A stretch of DNA of 64,000 bases. Source: Nanoarchaeota archaeon SCGC AAA011-G17 (GTDB taxonomy: Archaea; Nanobdellota; Nanobdellia; SCGC-AAA011-G17). This document shows positions 16,377 through 25,332 of the stretch, in pieces (positions within the stretch are counted from its first letter, which is position 1; the number at the start of each line of letters is the position of its first letter). The stretch covers positions 1 to 64,000 of the forward strand of contig AQRL01000035.1 of the NCBI GenBank assembly GCA_000402515.1, written 5' to 3'. A program made the translations under genes and the position numbers. Below the pieces are notes generated by a model. The model was given only the letters and a program-made list of their open reading frames with translations, was not told the DNA's origin and ran no database searches.

Positions 16377-17006
16377 TCAAAATATTGTTAGGTTAATTAT
16401 TTTATTATCAATTGGTGGAGTTGATTTAAGATAAATAAAAAACATAATTGGCTTGTCCTTGTCATCAAAACATTCTTTACAGCTGTACATTTTACTTTCT
16501 AATGTACATTTTTTTCCTACCTCTATAAAATCGTCATTTGAGTGAAATAATCCACAATTTAAGTATGTTTTACCAAGGTCATAGAAGGTTACTAATTGTC
16601 TATACATCCTTAATTTGTTCTCTTCTAATCGATATAATTCAATCCCAACTACTTCAAAATTTGTAATATTTTTTGTTCCCACATTAGTAAATGTAAACTT
16701 AAAATTTTGATCGCTTTCTTGATTTAACATTATTTTGTTTGGGTCTACAGAAATGTCTATTGCATAATCTTGTATAGTTGTCTCTTCATTATAAAATATA
16801 TCTTTTAAGAAAAGAAAAACACCCCCACCAACCAAAATAATAAGAATTATTTGGGCTATTGTCCAAACTCTCTGTTCTTTCAAACTCATAGATCCGTCTA
16901 ACATCTTCTTTCCTATCTCTTTATGTTCGTTATTAATTTTTATAAGAGATTGAAGTGAATCTATAATCCTCTTTAATAGTGGGCTATAATCTTTTGTTTT
17001 TTCCAT
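16377..17006 (-). CDS. Single-pass membrane protein, unknown
   Basis: A 209-residue protein, not recognised. A cytosolic N-terminal ~50 residues is followed by one membrane helix (AQIILIILVGGGVFLFLKDI, about residues 50-70) and an extracellular beta-rich domain of about 140 residues with FKFTFTNVGTKNITNFEVVG. This resembles a CARDB-like or immunoglobulin-like fold and contains four cysteines, including CKEC, which may form disulfides. Convergent with the OB-fold gene. Upstream bases 17007-17100 are AT-rich and shared with the divergent 17132 gene. Confidence 0.65.
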   Translation of the reverse strand: MEKTKDYSPLLKRIIDSLQSLIKINNEHKEIGKKMLDGSMSLKEQRVWTIAQIILIILVGGGVFLFLKDIFYNEETTIQDYAIDISVDPNKIMLNQESDQNFKFTFTNVGTKNITNFEVVGIELYRLEENKLRMYRQLVTFYDLGKTYLNCGLFHSNDDFIEVGKKCTLESKMYSCKECFDDKDKPIMFFIYLKSTPPIDNKIINLTIF

Positions 17007-17131
17007 TTTAACTTTTTTATAATAATTTTGTATACTTTTAAAATTTATAAACTTATTCTTAATTTTTTAATTAATCTGTCAGTAAGCTTTATAAATAATA
17101 AACTCTTTTAGAAAGACAAGAGGTGATAGTA

Positions 17132-17485
17132 ATGGTCGGGGTTTGGGCAACAAATATAATTGGAAGCATTTTTGTTATTGCTGGAGCTTTATTGATTCTT
17201 AATGTTGTATTTCCTAATTTAAGGAGGGTTTTGGACAGTTTGTCAGGAAACCAGGTGATTGTGGGAAGAGGGATACTTACATTACTGATTGTCTATGTAT
17301 ATTTCCTGTCAATCCAGATGATTATTACACTATTGAAAGCAATCGGGAATCCTATATTAAATAATATTGACTTAATAAGCCCGGGAGTAAATCTTGTTGT
17401 TGGTGTTTATGATGTTCTAAAGTGGGTTATTATCGGACTGGTGATTGCACTGGCCCTTAGTAATCTAGACAAAAAGAAGAAATAA
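17132..17485 (+). CDS. Small polytopic membrane protein, HerA-ATPase partner
   Basis: A 117-residue membrane protein with about three helices (NIIGSIFVIAGALLILNVVF; ILTLLIVYVYFLSIQMIITL; VLKWVIIGLVIALALS) and a Lys-rich cytosolic tail. An AGGTGA ribosome binding site at 17121-17126, five bases before ATG 17132, decides the start over the upstream GTG at 17123. It lies 2 bp before the HerA-like ATPase gene, so the two probably function together at the membrane. Function unknown. Confidence 0.75.
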   Translation: MVGVWATNIIGSIFVIAGALLILNVVFPNLRRVLDSLSGNQVIVGRGILTLLIVYVYFLSIQMIITLLKAIGNPILNNIDLISPGVNLVVGVYDVLKWVIIGLVIALALSNLDKKKK

Positions 17486-17487
17486 TT

Positions 17488-18816
17488 ATGGCCTATGATA
17501 TAATTATCGGCAGAAATGAAGCAGATAAAAAGAAGTTTGGTAATGAAGGCCTTATTCTGCTTGGAAAGAATTATGTAAGAATGGGGAATGCCCTAAGCCT
17601 GAGCAGTAATATCTATCTTGATGTTGCGAGAAGCCATGTAATTCTTGTAAGTGGCAAGAGAAATTCTGGGAAGTCCTATAGTTTAGGAGTTATTTCAGAA
17701 GGTATTATTGGTTTGCCTGAGGAGATTAAAAAAAATCTGAGCATCTTAATATTTGATACAATGGGTGTTTTCTGGACAATGAAATATCCGAATGAGAAGG
17801 ACCAAGATTTATTGGAAAAATGGAATCTGAAACCAGAGGGACTGAATGTTGATATTTATACACCAATCGGCTTTTTTGACAAATACAAAGAGAAAGGGAT
17901 TATGACTGATTACCCCTTTGCAATACAGCCAAGAGAATTAACATCCTTGGACTGGTGCAAAACATTTGGGATCAACCCGTACAGCGAGGTCGGTGTTTTA
18001 ATCTCTGATTCTTTAGAAAAACTAAATATTGAGGATAATTACAGCATTGATGACATTATTAATTCAATAAGAAAGAATGAAAGTTCTGAATGGCATATAA
18101 AGAACAGTGCTGAGGATATGTTTCAGGCTGCCAAGACATGGGGCTTGTTTGACAAGAATGGCACAATGATAAGGGATATTATAAAATCCGGGAAAGTCAG
18201 CATCTTGGATTTAAGCGGATACAGCACTGCAAGCGGCGGTGGATGGAATGTAAAAAGTTTAGTAGTTGGAATTGTCTGCCAGAAATTATTAATGGACAGG
18301 ATAATAAGCAGAAAAAAAGAAGAGATTGATATTATTGAAAAGGGATACAGCTATTTCAGCAGAGAGGAAGAGGTTAATGAGGAAAGAATGCCATTAGTAT
18401 GGATAATTATTGATGAGGCGCATGAGTTTTTGGGAAGGGAAGAAAAAAGCATTGCAACTGATGCATTGATTGCTTTATTGAGAGAGGGAAGACAGCCAGG
18501 AATTTCTCTTATACTTGCTACACAACAGCCTGGAAAGGTGCATGATGATGTTTTGACGCAAGCTGACATTGTTTTAAGCCACAGAGTTACTGCAAAGATA
18601 GATGTTGATGCCCTTAATAATATGATGCAGAGCTATATGGAAAAGGGATTAGTAGATGCTATGAATGAACTGCCTGATGAGAGTGGCAGTGCTGTTATTC
18701 TGGATGATACAAGCGAGAGATTATATTCATTGAGAGTCAGACCAAAAATCAGCTGGCATGGGGGAGAAAGCCCAACTGCTGTACACAGAATTGAAAGAGT
18801 GGATTTAGGTTTTTGA
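17488..18816 (+). CDS. HerA/FtsK-superfamily ATPase (DUF87-like)
   Basis: A 442-residue P-loop ATPase of the HerA/VirB4/FtsK superfamily. Seen: Walker A VSGKRNSGKSYSLGV (about residues 55-69), Walker B VWIIIDEAHEFLG (about 304-316), the sensor stretch LATQQPGKVHDDVLTQADI and DIVLSHRVT. Members pump or resect DNA (HerA) or power conjugative pili. A distant nurA could not be found nearby; instead the gene is coupled to a small membrane protein, suggesting a membrane-associated motor, possibly for DNA or protein export. This function is inferred. The 3' end overlaps the convergent gene 18805-19452 by 12 bp. Confidence 0.8.
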   Translation: MAYDIIIGRNEADKKKFGNEGLILLGKNYVRMGNALSLSSNIYLDVARSHVILVSGKRNSGKSYSLGVISEGIIGLPEEIKKNLSILIFDTMGVFWTMKYPNEKDQDLLEKWNLKPEGLNVDIYTPIGFFDKYKEKGIMTDYPFAIQPRELTSLDWCKTFGINPYSEVGVLISDSLEKLNIEDNYSIDDIINSIRKNESSEWHIKNSAEDMFQAAKTWGLFDKNGTMIRDIIKSGKVSILDLSGYSTASGGGWNVKSLVVGIVCQKLLMDRIISRKKEEIDIIEKGYSYFSREEEVNEERMPLVWIIIDEAHEFLGREEKSIATDALIALLREGRQPGISLILATQQPGKVHDDVLTQADIVLSHRVTAKIDVDALNNMMQSYMEKGLVDAMNELPDESGSAVILDDTSERLYSLRVRPKISWHGGESPTAVHRIERVDLGF

Positions 18817-19452
18817 TTTAAACTTCTTTTCTATTTTTCTTATATCTCTTTTTATTGTTCTTGCTTCTTTTTTTACATCTTTTTCTATAATCTTGATATC
18901 TTTTTTTATCGGTTTTTCATAAAAAGGAAATACTTTAATAAATCTGGGTAATCTAAGAAAGCGTGCAAACATGCGTGTTCTTGACAATTGTGTTCCTGCC
19001 TCTATTTCCTTGAATACTCGTGTTTCTTTTTGCAGTGCTGAAAGCTCGTTTAGTGCAGCCTCTTCTTTAGCAATCTTTTCTACCTCTACCCCTACATGCA
19101 AGAACTTCTGCCCTGCACTAACCTCCTCACTAATCCTGAATAATAATAAAATCTCTTCAACTGCCCTAACTAACAAGAAGAAGGGGAAGACTGCTATAAT
19201 ATCCAGCCAGTATCTTTTAATAAAGGGCTTGAATTTTCTTATTCGGTTGTACTTAAAGATTAAATCCAGACAAAAGAAAAAAATAATAACCCAATCTGCT
19301 GCAAGAATATAGTTATAATAAAGCTCGGCTTTTTCTTTAAACCCAAATTCTAAAGTTATGATTATTCCTAAAAGAAGAAGTAAATATGGTATTACTCTGT
19401 CTGTGAAATGCTCTAACCTCTTAAAAAATGGATGCATATTCTTTAGAAACAT
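18805..19452 (-). CDS. Voltage-sensor-like membrane protein without pore
   Basis: A 215-residue membrane protein resembling the S1-S4 part of voltage-gated ion channels. Seen: S1 VIPYLLLLLGIIITLEFG, S2 NYILAADWVIIFFFCLDLIF, S3 YWLDIIAVFPFFLLVRAVEE (the NxxDxxAVxP-type channel signature), then an atypically long charged insert. Next is an arginine ladder ARFLRLPRFIK with positive residues at every third position, as in S4. The Lys-rich tail (KKDIKIIEKDVKKEAR) is predicted coiled coil. No pore helix or selectivity filter is present, so it could be a voltage-sensing domain protein or a truncated channel. Confidence 0.6.
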   Translation of the reverse strand: MFLKNMHPFFKRLEHFTDRVIPYLLLLLGIIITLEFGFKEKAELYYNYILAADWVIIFFFCLDLIFKYNRIRKFKPFIKRYWLDIIAVFPFFLLVRAVEEILLLFRISEEVSAGQKFLHVGVEVEKIAKEEAALNELSALQKETRVFKEIEAGTQLSRTRMFARFLRLPRFIKVFPFYEKPIKKDIKIIEKDVKKEARTIKRDIRKIEKKFKSKT

Positions 19453-19481
19453 TTTTATATATATAAGGGTTACTTTTTAGG

Positions 19482-19826
19482 ATGGGGATTTTTGAAGCAT
19501 TGAAAAACTTCTTCAACAGACCGGGATTAGAAGAAGAATTTGTAGTTTTTTTAAATCAGATTGCAAAATTAAAGGGAAAAAAATTATCCAAAGAAGAGAT
19601 TGAATGGATAAAAAAAGAGATATCTGCCTTCTCGGGTATTTTTGCTGATAAAGGGTACATTGGGGTTAATAAACCATTACAAACTTTTTTGTCTAGAATT
19701 TCAAAAAAGGGAAGTATAGATAGATTTGATGAAGACTTTCTAAGGAGTGCATTAGCAATCTTAGAGGGGAAAGAACAGGAAACAATCAAAACAAAAAGAG
19801 AAAAATTAAAGAAAGTTAAAGCTTGA
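19482..19826 (+). CDS. Unknown small soluble protein
   Basis: A 114-residue, Lys-rich helical protein starting MGIFEALKNFFNRPGLEEEF. No recognised motif, membrane segment or signal. It has its own start just after a TATA-like TTTTTATATATATAAG upstream (about 19450-19470), which is also near the divergent membrane gene's start. The 3' end overlaps the tRNA methyltransferase gene by 11 bp (convergent). Function unknown. Confidence 0.65.
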   Translation: MGIFEALKNFFNRPGLEEEFVVFLNQIAKLKGKKLSKEEIEWIKKEISAFSGIFADKGYIGVNKPLQTFLSRISKKGSIDRFDEDFLRSALAILEGKEQETIKTKREKLKKVKA

Positions 19827-20553
19827 AATCAGCAACTACCCTATATTTTCTTGGCGAGTAATTACCGCATTTTTTAACTAAAATGATTTTTGGGTTGCAG
19901 TGCTGCTTTATTTTCTCTATTGTTTTTTCAGGAATGTCCTGCTCAAACTGGAAATCATAGAAATGAATAATTCCATTTTTTTTCAGATGCTTTATTGCTA
20001 GGTCCAGGAAAGACTCTGCATCTTTCGGCAGGGGCATTATTATTCTGTCAAACTTGTTCAGTTTTGGAAGGATTTTTTTTACATCTCCGAGATATAATTT
20101 AACATTTTTTATTTTATTTAGTTTAATATTTTCTTCTGCAAATTTGTGCGCCTTTGGATTAATTTCTATTCCTGTAATTGAGCTTGCTTTTGTGTTTTTT
20201 GCTAATACTGCTGGATAAGGTATTACTCCGCTAAACATTACTAAAATTTCTTCTCCTGGCTTTACTAAAGAAGCAATTCTCTTTCTTTCTGTTGATAATC
20301 TTGCTGAGAAATAGCAGGTTTCTGGATTTAGCTTTAAGATTATATTATTTTCTTTATAGATTGTTGTTTTTGTTCTTTTTCCTGCTAATATTTTTAGTTT
20401 TGGTGTCCTAAATGTTCCTGAATAGTTTCCTGTCTTGATTGCTACTGTTTTGATATTCTTGTGCTGTTTTAATAACTGCTCTGCTAATTTTTTTGGATTC
20501 TCTGTATTTTCGGGGAGAATTATTATATTTCCTACTGTATCAAATGATGCCAT
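19816..20553 (-). CDS. trm5: Trm5/Taw2-family tRNA methyltransferase
   Basis: A 245-residue class I SAM enzyme of the Met-10+/Trm5 family, which makes m1G37 in tRNA or takes part in wyosine synthesis. Seen: CYFSARLSTERKRIA before the SAM fold (a Trm5 signature), VMFSGVIPYPAVLA as motif I region, SITGIEINPKAHKFAEEN as motif II, VKLYLGDVKKILPKL, and the catalytic-type IIMPLPK loop. It is shorter than typical Trm5 (300+), mainly at the N-terminal D1 domain. Trm5 versus Taw2 cannot be separated by eye. Convergent with 19482-19826. Confidence 0.8.
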   Translation of the reverse strand: MASFDTVGNIIILPENTENPKKLAEQLLKQHKNIKTVAIKTGNYSGTFRTPKLKILAGKRTKTTIYKENNIILKLNPETCYFSARLSTERKRIASLVKPGEEILVMFSGVIPYPAVLAKNTKASSITGIEINPKAHKFAEENIKLNKIKNVKLYLGDVKKILPKLNKFDRIIMPLPKDAESFLDLAIKHLKKNGIIHFYDFQFEQDIPEKTIEKIKQHCNPKIILVKKCGNYSPRKYRVVADFKL

Positions 20554-20623
20554 TGGGAATAGTAATATTTATATAGTTTATAAGTTTTATTTTTATTACT
20601 AATAATTAATAAGGGGTGAAAAT

Positions 20624-21685
20624 GTGGTGAAAGATAAACCATCAAGTCCAAAAAATAAATATGCTAAATCATTAAATTTTAGTTCCTTTACTGAAAAACC
20701 AATTGTAAAAAATGGTTATGTTGTTGCTCTTCTTGTTTTTATAGGATTAGTTGTTGCATTCAATCTTGCGAGCAGTTATGATAGTTCTGTCGGGAATCAG
20801 GTTACTGGGCTGGCTATCGGTGATTCTCTCGGTAAGATAACTGATTTATTAAAAACCTTCACTGATTTTATATTTGGAGGGATTTTAAAAGAGACTGTAC
20901 TTGGGGCATTTCTTACTAATAATGATGTTATCATAAGATTATTAATATTTGTTGCTATTTTCACGATTATTTCTCTATTTAAAATGCCAAAGACAATCTC
21001 TGTGATAGTTGCATTGCTTCCTGCTGTTTTTGTACCACAAGAGGTTATTGGAAGCATTTTTTCAGAAATGGGGTTACTTGGTGGCGGTCTTGGGCTTATT
21101 ATTTGGGCTGCATTTATTTTCCTACCATTATTTGGCTTGTTTAAATGGCTAAAACATACACAAAGTAAACTTGCTAGTCTTTTTTTAGCAGTTATGCTCT
21201 TGGGGTGGTTGTTTGTAATGAATTCTGTAAACGACAATATGTATGTACCTCTATATTTCACAGATTTGTGGGACCTTTTGATTGCATTTGGAAATCTTGT
21301 ATGTATTTTTGGCGCTTTCTGGGGTTTCTGGAAAGGAGCCACAACAGGCACTAAAAGTTTGTTAGACTATAAAAATGTAGATGACTTTATTGGGCAGGGA
21401 GGCATCAAGGGAGATTGGAATAGAACAATAGGCCATATCAAGGGATTAGCAGTTGGGAGTAAGGGGAGCGGTACTCCAGCAACAAAAGATAAAAGAGAAT
21501 TATATGCTGCAGTTACTGATTATGCTAATATTACAAAGAAGGCAAGCAAGAAGGTTAGTTGGATAGGATTAATTGCATATCTTAAGGGAAAACTTGGGAT
21601 AAAGAATGAGAAAGATATTTTAGCTGTCTATGGTATAAGCAGCAAAGAGTGGGTTAAGATAAAGAATAATATAGGTCTTCCTTGA
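20624..21685 (+). CDS. Polytopic membrane protein, paralogue A
   Basis: A 353-residue membrane protein, not recognised. Seen: a cytosolic N-terminal ~30 residues; a first hydrophobic helix VVALLVFIGLVVAFNLA; then a short loop SSVGNQVTGLAI; several further helices (IIRLLIFVAIFTIISLF, IISVIVALLPAVFVP-like region, LGLIIWAAFIFLPLFGLF, LASLFLAVMLLGWLFVM); and a Lys-rich C-terminal cytosolic domain. GTG 20624 follows a GGGGTGA ribosome binding site; an ATG two bases earlier leads to a stop. It forms a tandem pair with 21773-22828, sharing the N-terminal helix and SVGNQVTG segment. Confidence 0.7.
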   Translation: MVKDKPSSPKNKYAKSLNFSSFTEKPIVKNGYVVALLVFIGLVVAFNLASSYDSSVGNQVTGLAIGDSLGKITDLLKTFTDFIFGGILKETVLGAFLTNNDVIIRLLIFVAIFTIISLFKMPKTISVIVALLPAVFVPQEVIGSIFSEMGLLGGGLGLIIWAAFIFLPLFGLFKWLKHTQSKLASLFLAVMLLGWLFVMNSVNDNMYVPLYFTDLWDLLIAFGNLVCIFGAFWGFWKGATTGTKSLLDYKNVDDFIGQGGIKGDWNRTIGHIKGLAVGSKGSGTPATKDKRELYAAVTDYANITKKASKKVSWIGLIAYLKGKLGIKNEKDILAVYGISSKEWVKIKNNIGLP

Positions 21686-21772
21686 TTTATCTATTGCTTC
21701 TTTTTATTTTTTTAAAGTAAAGTTTATATAGTTAATATAATTCTAGTATTTAATTAATAAGAGGTGGAAAGA

Positions 21773-22828
21773 TTGATAATAAAAAATAATTATGTTATTG
21801 CTTTGCTTGTTTTTATCGGATTAATTGTTGCATTCAATATTGCCAGCAGTTATGATAATTCTGTCGGGAATCAGGTTACTGGAATGGCTTATTATGGCAG
21901 TTTTGGAAGGATAACTGATTTATTAAACACTGTCAGCCAGTTCATATTTCATGATATTTTAGAAAGGACTGTAATTGGGTCATTTATTGTGTACAGTGAT
22001 GTTATGATAAGATTAGTTATATTTATTATTCTATATTTAATTATTTCTGGTATTCCAATTTGGATTAGATCAGCAGAAAGTCAAAGAGGATTGGTGAAAC
22101 ATGAAAAATACGCCAAAGTAATTTCTGCATTGATTGCATTGATAACTGCTGTTTTCATACCGCAAGAGGTTATTTATACTATATTTGGAACACCGTTAAC
22201 ACCTGGCTTATTTGGTGGGGTTCTTGGCTTGATTTTTTGGGGAATAGCAATATTCTTACCAATATATCTTTTATTCTTAGGGTTAAAACATACTGAAGAT
22301 AGATTTAGCAAATTCCTTGTTGGCTTCTTATTTTTTGGCTGGCTATTAGTTATTGGTGCTGTTGAAACACGAATAGCAGTATTAACCTATTTTACTGATT
22401 TATGGGATATCTTAATTGCATTTGGAAGTCTCTCTTGTATTGTAGGATTCTTTTGGGGGATATGGAAGGGATTTACTGGCAGGGTCTCTGGTAGTCAAGA
22501 AAATGCAAGCAGTCCAGCAACAAATGCTGTTAGGAGCTTAGAAGATATTGGGGAGAGTATTGGTAAAGCATTTGGTTGGAGACCTCATGAAGAGGCTAGA
22601 AGAGGGTATAGGAGGGGGAGAAGTAGTGGAACTGCAAGAGGAAATATAAATAGTATTGCTGATAGGTATGCAAAATCAATCAAAGCTATAAAAGTAAAAG
22701 TAGCTGATCCTAGGGAGCAGGGTAGAAGAATTAATGCTCTTTATGTGAGTTATCATAGAGAAGCCCAGAATATTGGGGTGAGTGTTAGAGATGCAGATTA
22801 TGCTTTGTCAAGGAGGGTAAGAATCTAA
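21773..22828 (+). CDS. Polytopic membrane protein, paralogue B
   Basis: A ~351-residue paralogue of the preceding gene with the same plan: N-terminal helix VIALLVFIGLIVAFNIASSY, the NSVGNQVTGMAY loop, about six further helices and a basic C-terminal domain here rich in Arg/Gly/Ser (YRRGRSSGTARGN). Nucleotide identity is highest across the first helix and QVTG segment, indicating recent duplication or selection there; the C-terminal domains differ. I prefer TTG 21773, six bases after GAGGTG (21761-21766); GTG 21764 overlaps that site. Function unknown. Confidence 0.7.
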   Translation: MIIKNNYVIALLVFIGLIVAFNIASSYDNSVGNQVTGMAYYGSFGRITDLLNTVSQFIFHDILERTVIGSFIVYSDVMIRLVIFIILYLIISGIPIWIRSAESQRGLVKHEKYAKVISALIALITAVFIPQEVIYTIFGTPLTPGLFGGVLGLIFWGIAIFLPIYLLFLGLKHTEDRFSKFLVGFLFFGWLLVIGAVETRIAVLTYFTDLWDILIAFGSLSCIVGFFWGIWKGFTGRVSGSQENASSPATNAVRSLEDIGESIGKAFGWRPHEEARRGYRRGRSSGTARGNINSIADRYAKSIKAIKVKVADPREQGRRINALYVSYHREAQNIGVSVRDADYALSRRVRI

Positions 22829-23838
22829 AAATCAGTCAAACTTTTTTGTTTTTTATTCTCTTTTTCTTGTTTGTTTTTATTTAATAATGATCTAATTCTC
22901 TCTTCATTGAATTCGTGCTTGTCAACTAATAGTCTCAAAACTTTCTCTTCATCTAGCTCATCCCATTTTAATTGATAATTCTTCATAATAGGCATTGATT
23001 TAAAAATAGCATAAATCTTTTTCCAGTCAAAATCCGGATTCAATTGGGAGAACAATTTTTCAAAGTTTTTATTCTGCTGTACAAGTAACAAGGCTTTTTT
23101 TGGGCCTATGCCGGGAATTCCTTTTGGATTATAGTCAGTTCCAGTAAGAATACCCATTACAATCAACTGGTCTTGATTAATTTTCAAATGTTTCAGGACA
23201 TCATCCAATTCAATTAATTGTGGTTTTATGTAAATAAAATTCCCTCCAGGAAGCTTTCTTTTTTCTGCTAAGGTTAAATTAACAATTGTCTTTGGACAGC
23301 CATGTAAAAGACAATCAGCATCTGAACTAGCAAAAGCAAACAAGTCTCCTCTTTCTGTCATAAAAGCACCTTGTGCATCTGATTCCTGAGGACTTTGTAT
23401 TACAGGCAAGCCCATAGCCTTAATCAGTTCCTTGGACTCATTAATCATTTGGGATGTCAGTCTTGAAGTCTGTTTTGAATACTTTCCCATAGAATCAATA
23501 TCTTCTTCCTGCATTGCTTTCTTTAGCTTATCTTCTGCTAATCTCTTTCTGTGCTCTCTTTGTTCTCTTTCATACTGTTTTAGGGTAGGCGGGATGCCAT
23601 CAAAAATAAAGCAAAGTCTTAACCCTTTGTTCATCAAGTTTAAAGTCCTTGAAAATAATCCTTGTAAATGAGAAGTAACGTTTCCCTCAGAGTCCATCAA
23701 AGGAGTTCCATTTGGTTGTCTAATAGAACTTAGAAACTGATAAAGTGATGATGAAGTATCTACCCCTATCTTTTTTCCACTTAAATCTTCCCATGCTATT
23801 GTTTTTACAGGTAAGATTCCAGGTAATTTAACTCCCAT
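22825..23838 (-). CDS. fen: Flap endonuclease 1
   Basis: A 337-residue structure-specific 5' nuclease for Okazaki flap processing. Seen: N-terminal MGVKLPGILPVK and DLSGKKIGVDTSSSLYQF, FDGIPPTLK, the active-site stretch PQESDAQGAFM (homologues have EGEAQAA; the second acid is Asp instead of Glu), ASSDADCLLHG with two aspartates, and TGTDYNPKGIPGIGPKKAL for the H2TH. The C-terminus ends QKSLTDF, a PIP-box-like PCNA-binding tail that lacks the second aromatic. It is preceded by a homing endonuclease gene overlapping its start by 11 bp. Confidence 0.95.
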   Translation of the reverse strand: MGVKLPGILPVKTIAWEDLSGKKIGVDTSSSLYQFLSSIRQPNGTPLMDSEGNVTSHLQGLFSRTLNLMNKGLRLCFIFDGIPPTLKQYEREQREHRKRLAEDKLKKAMQEEDIDSMGKYSKQTSRLTSQMINESKELIKAMGLPVIQSPQESDAQGAFMTERGDLFAFASSDADCLLHGCPKTIVNLTLAEKRKLPGGNFIYIKPQLIELDDVLKHLKINQDQLIVMGILTGTDYNPKGIPGIGPKKALLLVQQNKNFEKLFSQLNPDFDWKKIYAIFKSMPIMKNYQLKWDELDEEKVLRLLVDKHEFNEERIRSLLNKNKQEKENKKQKSLTDF

Positions 23839-25252
23839 TTTTATTAATTAACTCTCCTATCTTTTTGAATTCGTCTGTAGTAATGTGGTTAAAAACAAAA
23901 TCGTTAAGTTTTTTCTGCTTTTCTATTAGTGTGGGGTTTATAATGACACTAAATTTTATAACATCTTTTATAGAAGTTATCTTCAGCCACCAATGAGCCG
24001 TAATATTCTCTGATAGAGGATACACACTTATATATTTTAGTTCCATTTTGGAGGAAATGCTAAGATTATCTAAAATTTTTTTATTTGAAAGCATTAATCC
24101 AGGAAAATGTCTATTTAATTTTATTAGAATCTCTTTTCTTTTTTTGCTTTTATTTAGTTTGTTTAAACCCAAACCATAAGACTTAGAATCAGTATCTATA
24201 AAATACTTAAACCTACCCTCTTCTTTCGCCAAATTTAAAAGGTATTTTGTCTCTCTCTTAGTGAGGATATTGATGTTTTTATTTGATACTGTAACAGAAG
24301 TGGGAAGGATGATATGGCTATCTTTGATAAAAGTCCCCTCCGCATCATAAAAACCAGAGAGATATTCTGAATATACATTTAAATTAAATGGCAATTCGAA
24401 ACCAGTAATAAAATCTAATTTCCTGTTATATATAGTGCCTATTTTGTTTAATTGTTTAGACGCTGTCACAGAATACCAATAAGTCTTGTATGTTTTAAGG
24501 ACTTTACTTTTTTTTATTTGCAAGTTTCTGTCTAGATTTAAAGAAATCCTTTCAAAATCATTGTGCAAGACCTTTTCATTCCCATAAAAATAAGCACCAT
24601 ATTTGGTTAAGGTTCCATCCCCATTTATTAATCCAACCAACCTATAAATCTCAGGATTTGCTACATCCACCATGTCTTTGGTGAAATTATATTCAATTTC
24701 ATCAATATATCGATTAGATAAAAAGGGAGATATAATTTTACTATTTACGTTATTTTCTCTTATCATGTTTTTATATGTTTCCAGAGTTATTGACTTCTGG
24801 ATTGTATCTCCACTCACAATTCTAGGTATATGTTTACTTTTTGAACTTAGGTTGAGCAAAAATCGTAATAATAATATTCCATCATCACTTATTTTTATTC
24901 TAAAATTTGGATTTTCATAATTATCTAAAATATCTTTTTTACTTCCTAGAGATTTAATTAAAATTCCCCTAAACCTTGAAATAGTTTTTAGAAACACTTG
25001 GAACTTTCTATTTCTATTGGAACGTCCAATGTAACAACGATAGATTAGGTTACCTCTATCTTTTCCTGTTGTTATTGTAAATTTTCTTAGTTTACCATTT
25101 ATTTTTACATATAAAAAATCAAACTTGGCAAATTGTTTTAATGTTTTAGATAATTTTATCATTCCATTAGAACTACACTTACTTTGAAAAATTATTTTAT
25201 CAGGATAAGCTTTGTATTCTTCCCACTTCAATTTGGCTTTTAAATATTTCAT
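23828..25252 (-). CDS. LAGLIDADG homing endonuclease upstream of fen
   Basis: A 474-residue protein with two LAGLIDADG helices: RLVGLINGDGTL (about residues 203-214) and LSGFYDAEGTFI (about 297-308). The N-terminal ~180 residues lack a known motif and may be a DNA-recognition extension. There are no intein blocks. Its stop codon lies inside the first codons of fen (11-bp overlap, minus strand), so it displaced or captured the original fen promoter region while leaving FEN1 intact. The only promoter for both is then likely upstream of 25252. Target site unknown. Confidence 0.85.
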   Translation of the reverse strand: MKYLKAKLKWEEYKAYPDKIIFQSKCSSNGMIKLSKTLKQFAKFDFLYVKINGKLRKFTITTGKDRGNLIYRCYIGRSNRNRKFQVFLKTISRFRGILIKSLGSKKDILDNYENPNFRIKISDDGILLLRFLLNLSSKSKHIPRIVSGDTIQKSITLETYKNMIRENNVNSKIISPFLSNRYIDEIEYNFTKDMVDVANPEIYRLVGLINGDGTLTKYGAYFYGNEKVLHNDFERISLNLDRNLQIKKSKVLKTYKTYWYSVTASKQLNKIGTIYNRKLDFITGFELPFNLNVYSEYLSGFYDAEGTFIKDSHIILPTSVTVSNKNINILTKRETKYLLNLAKEEGRFKYFIDTDSKSYGLGLNKLNKSKKRKEILIKLNRHFPGLMLSNKKILDNLSISSKMELKYISVYPLSENITAHWWLKITSIKDVIKFSVIINPTLIEKQKKLNDFVFNHITTDEFKKIGELINKNGS

Positions 25253-25332
25253 TTTCTTTTTCCTATAGAATTAAGGCAGTAATTATTTATAAAGCCTGCG
25301 CTGGCATGTCAAGTGTGTCAAGTGAAACCTTG

